This document shows, piece by piece, positions 56,805-64,000 of a stretch of DNA of 64,000 nt. The position numbers and the translations under genes are program-made. The notes under the pieces were generated by a model. It was given only the letters and a program-made list of their open reading frames with translations. It was not told the DNA's origin and did no database searches. This DNA comes from Gonatopus flavifemur (taxonomy: Eukaryota; Arthropoda; Insecta; Hymenoptera; Dryinidae). Position 1 is the first letter of the stretch. The number at the start of each line of letters is the position of its first letter. The stretch covers positions 62,001-126,000 of the forward strand of contig JAFFJZ010000026.1 of assembly GCA_018340375.1 (NCBI GenBank). Reading direction: 5' to 3'.

Positions 56805-59505
56805 ATATGACTTACGGGATTATTTGATTCTTTAGGTTATGGAATAATGGAGAGCAAAAAAACGTCATTTGGGATAACTAACGGTGCAGTCGCGCTAACT
56901 GGCGTGGTATTTTCCTCAACTACTGAGTAGTTGCTGGAACTACTTTCTGTAGATGGTAGAAAATCGTGCTGTGAGTATGCTTTTTTCCGTGTCACATCCC
57001 GCTGTACATTCGAATTCAGCACCCACCAATCGTCAAAGAAACATAATTATCTGAACTTTTCCAAATTGACTGTTGGCTAGTATTTTCCATATTTTTTTCC
57101 TGAGTTTTTCCATAATTAAGTCCACTAATCGTGAAAGGGTACTCTAAAACATTACTTTTCATCATAAGTGTTCATAGCACGCAGATTACGTTTACAAGAA
57201 TTTATACTTTCCCTCAAGTGAGAGGAAGATTGAAAAATACATCAAGAAGGGTAAGAAAATATATTCTAAATACAATTTGATTACAAAACTGCGCTCTGTT
57301 GTTTCAATTTTCGGAAAATTGAATACAATTTGTAGACTACACAGCATTCGCGTGCATTGGACATATCATTACAATGAACATCATTAACATCGTCATTATT
57401 CCAACATATTACCAAAATCGACTTTTTTTCTTCTCACGCGCGTCTGTCTTCTTTCTTGTTTCAATGGTGAACGAGACGCATTATTTGTTCTGACGTGGGA
57501 AAGATTGCGCGTAGTACGCATGAAACACTCTACTGCATTCAATTCCATCCCTCATACCTGCGCTATGCGAGATAATTATCGAAAGAGTGAAAGAGAAAAA
57601 ATAAACCTGTGGTAATATAATTTCCAACTTGATCACATAATAATATTCATTGAGAATACTGAGAAATGCGAAGGGAACAGAATTTTGTAGCCAGAGGAAA
57701 TAAACGTAACATGATGCGGTGTTTATGATGCTGTCTTCCGTGTATTCTCTTTATTTCCTTCTCAAAATTTCAGTCGAAGAGAAATATTTTAAACGTACAT
57801 GAATAACAATGAAAGAGAAAAATCATTGAGTGAAAAGATGAAAAGCATTGTCTCGTACACAATTTAACGCATAGCAAAACTTTCTTCCCTACGAGATGAC
57901 AGCATATAGTGCATGTACCACGAAAAGGTCTCGTTTTATTGTTCCTCAGTGTCGAAAAGGAATGATGTCACAATAATCTCCTTGTAACGTAAAAATACAT
58001 GTATTTAGACATTCAGTTTCTATGCACGTACTTATAGCCCGAAGCTTTGTCATGCGAGAAATGATTTGAATGAAAAATTCAGATCACGCGAGGCATAAAG
58101 AACACTGATTTCAAAAGAAATTGAAACCACTTTCGATTTTCACATAGAGTTAAAACACACATTCCAATGTCAAGTTGATTTTGAAGGATTTATGAGAATC
58201 GGGAGAAAAAGATAAGATATCGAATAGAAAGAACGACGAAGAACATTGAGGTTTAGTATTTTCTCGATCTAGTAACGTGATTGTAAAAGTGCTAATGGAA
58301 TGAATGTATGGACAAATGTAACGTGAGTACGAGGTGTGTGAATTTGACGACAGAGGAATAGTTAAGAGAAGAAAGGAAAAATAAAAGAAGGTCTTTCTCT
58401 GCAGGTGTTTCGGAGTGAGATAATGTAACATTGTGGCGCGCGCCACGGCGAACCCTAATGAATCGCGTTAACCCATTTCTTCGTTGAATGGCAGGATTTC
58501 CTGTTGTCGGCTCCTATGTTCCACTCGTGAAAATGAAGCGAGTCAGTTTATAGAGATGTTGACATAGAGAGCAGAGACCTTGAAAATAAGATGAAGCGAT
58601 GCGTCAAGTATACGACGCATACCATTCATTGAGAGATTGGAAAATAAGTTGAAACGTAAATACATGTACGGTTGAACCTTTCTCTCCGTATACACGAAGT
58701 ATGATTTGTTTTTTTCCTCAAATTAGAGAATGGAGTAGAAAATTAGCCACTTAACGCCAAATCAGCTATTTTTATAGTTGATTTGCCGTCTAAACTTTTC
58801 CTTTGGTGAGTGGATGAGAATTGAATATTTTTCATAGGATCAATATTTTTCGAGACATTCGAGTTCAAGAAATTGTAAATTGCTCTCGTGGAATTTGATT
58901 GCATAAACCACTTCTGGCGTTATTCGAAATCAACGACGTGGATGTGATGATGATCTACACCTTTTGGAGTGCTTAATTACCGTGAATTTTCTGCCTCTTA
59001 TGATTTATGTCTTACAATATGTAAATATTCAACAATCACCTGAAATTTTCGCTAAAAAAAATCATGAAAACTACGATGAAACAGTTCTTACCACTGGGGA
59101 TGAACAGGGGGTAGAACTGCCCGCACACTCAACAAACGCGTGTTCATAGGAACTAGTACCTGGATAACAATGCTCCTCACAATGTTGGAAATGGTGTGAC
59201 GCATTCGTACACTGAAAACCGGAACATTAATTTTTGACACCCTGTAGGATATTCTTAGTATACCGCAGCGTTAGACCGCAGCGTTGGAACATAGGACGAT
59301 CAAATTGCTTCAGAGAGTCGAATGAGAGGCAATGATAAGACTGAAAAATTCCAAGGATTATTATCTACGAACCGTCAATGTTCTTGCAGAAAAGAAAACT
59401 CAAAGATATCCTACAGGTTTCTGGAAAATATGTCATGCGAAACAATTAGAACAATTTGAACAACAATAAAATTCTCAACTTGTCCTGATAATATTGTGGA
59501 ATACT
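56805..59505. other. apparently single-copy intergenic DNA
   Basis: No convincing gene, RNA or repeat in 2.7 kb. Open frames (for example 58150-58446 and 58964-59149) carry no known motif. A relatively GC-rich spot with ggcgcgcgcc lies near 58436-58446. It may hold host regulatory sequence, but nothing in it can be named. Confidence 0.4.
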
Positions 59506-60160
59506 ACTGTGTCCAAAAAGTAAGGTGACATTTGAATTTGAACTCTTTGCGTTATTTGGAGAAGTGCTGTTATTTTGTGGTTAGTGAGACTGTCTTTTGA
59601 TAGCCGTGCCAAGGGTCACATCGAAATATTCATTCGTGTTTGAGAGACGCTCCGTTTTGTGAGCTGCTGAAAGTGAATTTTTCGATTTTTATAATGTCTG
59701 CATTTGTTGAGTAAAGAATTTTTATTAAATTTTGTTTGCAGAATGAATTTCCTGCTGCTGATTCGTTGAGGATGGCCCAAAAAGCCTTTGGTGATGAGGC
59801 TATGTCGAAAAAAAATTATTACAAGTTGCATAAAGAGTTCTAAGAAGGTGAAGAACGTGCCGAAGACGAAAAGTGTCTCGGTCGACCATCAACTTCAACT
59901 GACGAAGTTCACGTCCAAAAAATAAAAAATTTGGTGCTCGTAAATCGTCGATTAACAATCAGAGATCTTGCTGATGATGTTGGCATTTCAAAAGGATCAG
60001 TCAATACCATTTTGAAGGATGTTGGGCCTTAGACGCATCAAATCTCGATTGGTACCGAAAACACTGAATTTCCTGGAAAAACATCGGCGCGTTGAAGTGT
60101 GAAAAACAATGCTTTCTGACTATCAGGACAAGATGAAACGCATTATTACGGGAGCTTCTA
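59506..60160 (+). mobile_element. 5' half of a mariner
   Basis: The left end gtgtccaaaaagtaaggtga at about 59509 resembles the mariner B terminal repeat. Sequence similarity to a mariner gene stops near 60155, and no right end follows. Confidence 0.82.
59690..60155 (+). pseudogene. mariner transposase, N-terminal half
   Basis: The start is near the ATG at about 59694 (MSAFVE, then a stop). Readable after that are FIKFCLQNEF-like, SLRMAQKAFGDEAMSKKNYY, a stop in place of the usual lysine region, GRPSTSTDEVHVQKIK, NRRLTIRDLADDVGISKGSV, a frameshift near 60027, LVPKTLNFLEKHRR and MKRIITG just before the first catalytic aspartate. The catalytic domain is missing. The family is that of mariners A and B. 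Confidence 0.83.
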
Positions 60161-60675
60161 AGCAGCTTTTATTTCTCTTTAGTATAAAATTCCCCTCTTT
60201 AGTATTAATGTGTTTGTTCTACATACTAAACTTTGGAGGATTCAATTGGAGGATCACATTGATACAAAAAATGTAAGCTGAAATCAAATACTAACTCTAA
60301 AAATTGTCCCAAGAAAACATAGACCTTTTTAAGTGAAATTTAGACAGGTACATTCACGTTCAGGGAACATTCAGTGTAACATCAAATATCTGAACGTTCA
60401 ATGCACCTCTATCAAACATTCTGTGGACCTTCGTGTTCTCTTGAAGTGGTATTTGGTTCTTTCAGTGTGTTTTCTGTTCTCCGTGTGACTGGATTAAGCA
60501 CAACAACGTTGAATTGTCATCCGGAAGTATGCATTACGGTCCCCAGACAGTTGTCTCTAAGATAGAAACAGTGAAAGGCCACTGTTTAACAATGATAATC
60601 CACTATTCCAAGCAGTTAATGCAATACCACTAAGAAACCAGTGGAAGTTCACTATTTCAATCAGCGGGAAACGTA
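60161..60675. other. unassigned spacer
   Basis: No gene. Words such as gaacgttcag and cgttcaggg occur in both orientations at 60357-60400, and the phrase ttctccgtgtg at 60479 looks like a MITE end, but no complete element can be drawn. Confidence 0.4.
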
Positions 60676-60995
60676 CACTGTTGAGAGAATTCTTGAATTT
60701 GATAAGAAATTCTTTATGAAATATCATATTTCCATATCGAAGTTGATAATTGTTTTTGAATTTAATATCAATGATGAAATATCAAAATTTCTTTTCGAAA
60801 TGTAGCAATTGTTTATTAAATTTCACAAATATGTTATTAAATCTAAGAAGGAACTTATGAACATGAAGAAAAAAGTTCTCAACATTAAGCATGATATTAT
60901 TGGATTAAATATTTTATTCTGAAATTTAATGAACAGTTCATGTAAAAAACCTTATAGTATTCTTATGAAGTTTTAGGCAAATTTTTCTAACAATG
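60676..60995. mobile_element. 320-bp CACTG-ended MITE
   Basis: The left end cactgttgagagaattcttg follows TA. The right, inverted, reads cattgttagaaaaatttgcc and is followed by TA (60996-60997). A degraded relative is at 28380-28645. Confidence 0.75.
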
Positions 60996-61040
60996 TAACT
61001 GAAGAAAACAATGAAGCTCAATGTTGGTCAGCTAGACTTC

Positions 61041-61191
61041 CCCTGGTGAAAATTTCCGCTCGCCGGAAGCGAACTTTGAAACAAATGAAGCGTAAAATGT
61101 TTCAATTCCCACTTCTTTCGCGCTTAGATACTGTTTCATTTACTCTCCCACGTCACTTTATACTCTTCTTACGCTCCCATTTTCACTAGGG
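61041..61191. mobile_element. 151-bp relative of the ccctagtgaaaat element
   Basis: The ends read ccctggtgaaaatttccgct and, inverted, ccctagtgaaaatgggagcg. They match the ends of the 5.5-kb element at 30275-35802. The inner arms carry aagcg and cgctt words. Confidence 0.8.
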
Positions 61192-61409
61192 TCACGCTAA
61201 TTCAACCCGTACCAATCTGATGAACAAAATACCGGTCAGCACTTCTTGGTTCATGTACCTTTGCCATGCTTCAGTATGGAAAAACATTGAATAGATCATT
61301 CATAAAACAATAGACTCGTCCTGTGTTTGAAAAGTGTGAAAAAATGTTAGTCCTAACCTATATAATTTCCAGGTTATATAAATTTATATACAGTTGTTGA
61401 AGTGGTAAC

Positions 61410-61560
61410 GGTAGGGGGTGAATTTAGCGAACGAAATTTTCACTGAAAAAACGTGATTTGACAATCGCTAGTTATTTCTAGTGATTATTGAGAAGTGACT
61501 AGGGATTGTGAAATTATGTTTATTCGGCAAAAAGTTCGTTCGGCGAATTCACCCTCTACC
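61410..61560. mobile_element. 151-bp hairpin MITE
   Basis: The ends ggtagggggtgaatt and, inverted, ggtagagggtgaattcg enclose ttgacaatcgctagt, as in 45778-45918. Confidence 0.82.
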
Positions 61561-61728
61561 GCAATGCACTGTTATAATATGTGAATTCCCAGTTTAAATT
61601 CACATTTGCGTCGTATTGATATCAGGGAAACGATGTAAGACACTCATGTCACTCGAGAAGTTGCGTGTCTTCGGTCAAAGCAAAATCAATGGCACTGCGT
61701 TAAACGACTGACGGGAGAAATACTGTTA

Positions 61729-62071
61729 CCCAGCCAGAAATTTACGACAGGCACATCACTGCACCAGTACTTCCCAAGACTGGAAGGGTACTGGCATTTG
61801 TCTGGGATGATAACGCTTTTATGTACTGGGGATTGAGTACTGATACTATTATTCACAATCAGTGCAGTGCCTGTACTGGATCAGTACCTGGCCGGCATTA
61901 AACTCTCAGTATTGGTTTATCAGTACAGGCATAGTAATGCGTTTCTATGTATCCAGTGCTGATCAGTGTGGGCCAAGTGAGATGAGTGTGGGCCAAGTGA
62001 TGAAGACCCAATACTGGCACTGTACTGCATCTGTTGTCAACATTAGCATTATTCGGATTTTTCTGATTGGG
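61729..62071. mobile_element. 343-bp element with ccca..cag ends and gtactg repeats
   Basis: The ends read cccagccagaaattta and, inverted, cccaatcagaaaaatccgaa, flanked by TA (61727-61728, 62072-62073). Cagtac and gtactg words are dense, as in 34427-35163. Confidence 0.8.
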
Positions 62072-62589
62072 TAACTGTTTACATAGTAACAAAAGCTTGA
62101 ATCCTAATGAGCACTGGATCGAACAATGGATACACCAAAACATTGCTATTTTCGTAGTGAGTATTTCAATCACCGAATGAAACAGTGAGATTTTCACTGT
62201 TTCCATTTTAGAGAGTTGGCATCCTTATTATGTAACAATCATCCGTCTTATATACAGAGCCCGTTGAGGTAAAATACGACACATCGTGAACATAAGGAGG
62301 AACCTCTGACTACCCATGTGTCTATAAATTATTAATCCAATTATGGAACAATCCCAAACATAAGATTTGCCGAGGCTTCCGGTGACTAATTTGTACACGG
62401 ACAAAGTAACTCTGGCTGATTGATATTCGTAATACAGATTATGGATTAGAGAAAATTTGAAAGTAAGGATTAAAAAAGAATTCATAAAAAATAATTACAT
62501 AAAGTTGCTCAGAGAATCAATCTGAGCATGATTATGATCTTAGTTTGACAAATTTTGATATGATAATAAAGATAAGAATTTCCGAGTCT

Positions 62590-62775
62590 CCAAGGGATCC
62601 CTATATAAGGAGTGCCGCGAGCACCGTAGATCATTCCGTGTCTTCTCGCATTCGAGAGCAGAGTTCCGACACAGTGACGGGATCATTGGAAAGATTTTAC
62701 ATGTAAAAGGTGAATAAGTGTTTGTGAATAAACTTTCTTTCACTGTAATTTGGTAAACGGTCCTATTATTCCCCA
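62590..62775 (+). promoter_or_regulatory. promoter-like or solo-LTR-like stretch
   Basis: A TATA-like ctatataagg at 62601 is followed about 30 bases on by a less AT-rich stretch (tcattccgtgtcttctcgca) and a polyadenylation-type aataaa at 62727-62732. This spacing is typical of an LTR with its R region, but I find neither a duplication nor clear TG...CA ends. A host promoter is the other reading. Confidence 0.35.
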
Positions 62776-63223
62776 TGAATTCGGATAGTGGAATAATCCG
62801 ATTAAAACCTACAGACCGATCAAATCTGTACGAACTCTAATCGAATTGGACATTCTTCATAAAAACGGATTAAATTTCCCATTACGTAACATTTACGATC
62901 GATTCCAATAGCTTTAGGTCATGGAAATTTCCGATAAAAACCATTTGCCTCATGAAATGGAGAAATTTTCATATTCTCAACCAGATATCTCTCATACAAA
63001 CCGATTGATCACTGAAAGTCATATTAATTCCAATGAAACAAATATTTTTCTATCGGTAAATCCTCGATTCAATCCTATATATACCACGTTCCAATTAATT
63101 CCTATTCATCTTGAATCGGTAGTTGAGCCTCTCCGATTGACCCTATTCATTCCGATTAATTTTGAATCGGTTTTTATCGGTTTCTATTGGACCTTTTAAC
63201 CAGGGATGCGAGTGCGTTATAAC
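62776..63223. other. possible inverted-repeat element rich in ccgat
   Basis: Words such as aaaaaccgat and atcggttt recur, and the two ends (tggaataatccgattaaaac near 62790 and, inverted, ccaatagaaaccgataaaaa near 63190) are loosely alike. The open frame at 62921-63199 follows these repeats and is probably not a gene. Confidence 0.4.
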
Positions 63224-63350
63224 CCACACAGCAAGCAGTTCTTCAAGACGTCTAAAAGAGTCCTGAATTCATGTATCTTCAAGACATTCCTAAAAGACAT
63301 CTTAAAGATGTCTTTTAGAAATGTATGAAAGATCTCTTGCTGCGCGAGTT
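63224..63350. mobile_element. ~127-bp MITE, relative of 41976-42184
   Basis: Left acacagcaagcagttcttc and right, inverted, cgcgcagcaagagatctttc enclose stems with cattcctaaaagacatctt. Confidence 0.6.
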
Positions 63351-64000
63351 CTATAAGACAACTGTAATTGAGATATATTCAAGAACACTCATAAACATTT
63401 CTTGAAGATATCTTCAAGAGCACTTTCAGAACAATCCCAACAGACCAATTAGAATAAAGACAATTAGAGAGGACATTGCAGTAATTCACGTATAGTTATT
63501 CACAGTGTCCCGCGCATTTGTTTCACGTGTGCAGTGAGGAACGACGACGCCGATGATATTGTGTAATATTAATTATATATAATTAATTATATATACATAA
63601 ACATTCAAGATCCAATACTGGATAATAAAAGTATTGCCGCAGAAAAGGAACGTGTAACCAACTACATTACAATAATATATTTTGTTTTGTAGCGAATGAT
63701 CCTATTTGCAAAAACTAACCTATCATTATGCAGAATCATATATTAGAGAAATATCAATTTCTTATTTTATCCATTGTACTTTATTTTTTATGTACGTACG
63801 TGAATTAAACTTCCATCAAATTTCACATTTTTGTGCAAGATAGAATGTATCGAAATTCAGATTCAAGTGAATGAAATTGAATGTTAAAACATTTTGAATT
63901 TAGGTTATATACATGCATCAAAAATGCTTGGAGTATTTGTGCATTCGAATTATATGCAAACACCTCATATGTTTTGGTAAGCCTTTATTCAAATTAATAA
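63351..64000. other. unassigned AT-rich end of the window
   Basis: No gene or RNA. A simple ttaattatatataattaatt stretch lies at 63567-63590. Sequence is cut by the window end. Confidence 0.5.

Noticed and set aside
58150..58446. A 98-codon minus-strand frame with a hydrophobic stretch
   Set aside because: No homology recognised; the hydrophobic run comes from a gaagaa-rich purine stretch on the plus strand.
62921..63199. A 92-codon open frame with repeated NxxSVxxxLxxxxFIP-like segments
   Set aside because: It reflects ccgat/atcgg repeats of a probable inverted-repeat element and has no domain.

Overview
This window looks like a gene-poor, AT-rich, repeat-filled stretch of an arthropod genome, most likely an insect. 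The evidence is the number of mariner-family transposons (seven copies from at least five families), a Ty3/Gypsy retrotransposon whose primer-binding site fits an insect tRNA-Arg, a spliced transposon gene, dozens of short inverted-repeat elements, and no bacterial-type genes or operons. I found no host protein gene, rRNA or intact tRNA. Nearly every long open frame belongs to a transposable element (TE) or is a chance frame. Everything here was read by eye, so homology statements come from recognised motifs, not searches.

Layout. Bases 1-926 are a 174-bp satellite array. From 1526 to 6690 lies one mariner (A) split twice: by a 2.6-kb CACTG-ended element (itself holding a 256-bp MITE, i.e. 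a short non-coding inverted-repeat element, and mariner B) and by a Mos1-like mariner (E1, itself holding a MITE). 6790-12045 is a DNA transposon with ~0.6-kb inverted ends, a 4-bp target duplication and a decayed transposase; a 2.8-kb foldback element sits in its left end. 12740-21445 is a complete Gypsy element on the minus strand with LTRs that look identical. 22552-23834 is a second Mos1-like copy. 24221-25435 holds a TE-like ORF and a TTAA-flanked MITE. 26028-36252 is a 10-kb composite: a two-exon zinc-finger TE gene whose intron took in a MITE and a hAT element and whose first exon took in a 5.5-kb palindromic element, which in turn holds an irritans-type mariner and further elements.

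37139-41127 is a CACTG-ended element containing mariner C, which holds two more elements. 41254-48152 is one mariner (D) split by a 5.6-kb foldback element filled with MITEs. 49751-49959 is a near-perfect hairpin. 51592-56800 is a second member of the 4-bp-duplication family, again with a decayed transposase and several MITEs. 59506-64000 holds a half mariner, several MITEs and a promoter-like or LTR-like stretch. The stretches 48155-49750, 49962-51587 and 56805-59505 are the best candidates for ordinary intergenic DNA.

How the parts relate. Insertions can be put in order of age because reading frames or inverted repeats resume exactly, with one copy of a short target duplication, once the inner element is taken out. 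At least 16 elements share ends of the type CAC(T/G)G followed by an A-rich stretch, and a 2-bp target duplication (mostly TA, also TG, CA, CT). The zinc-finger TE gene at 26240-35905 sits inside inverted repeats whose better-preserved end matches one of these MITEs over about 26 bp, so it is a candidate source of the transposase that moved part of them.
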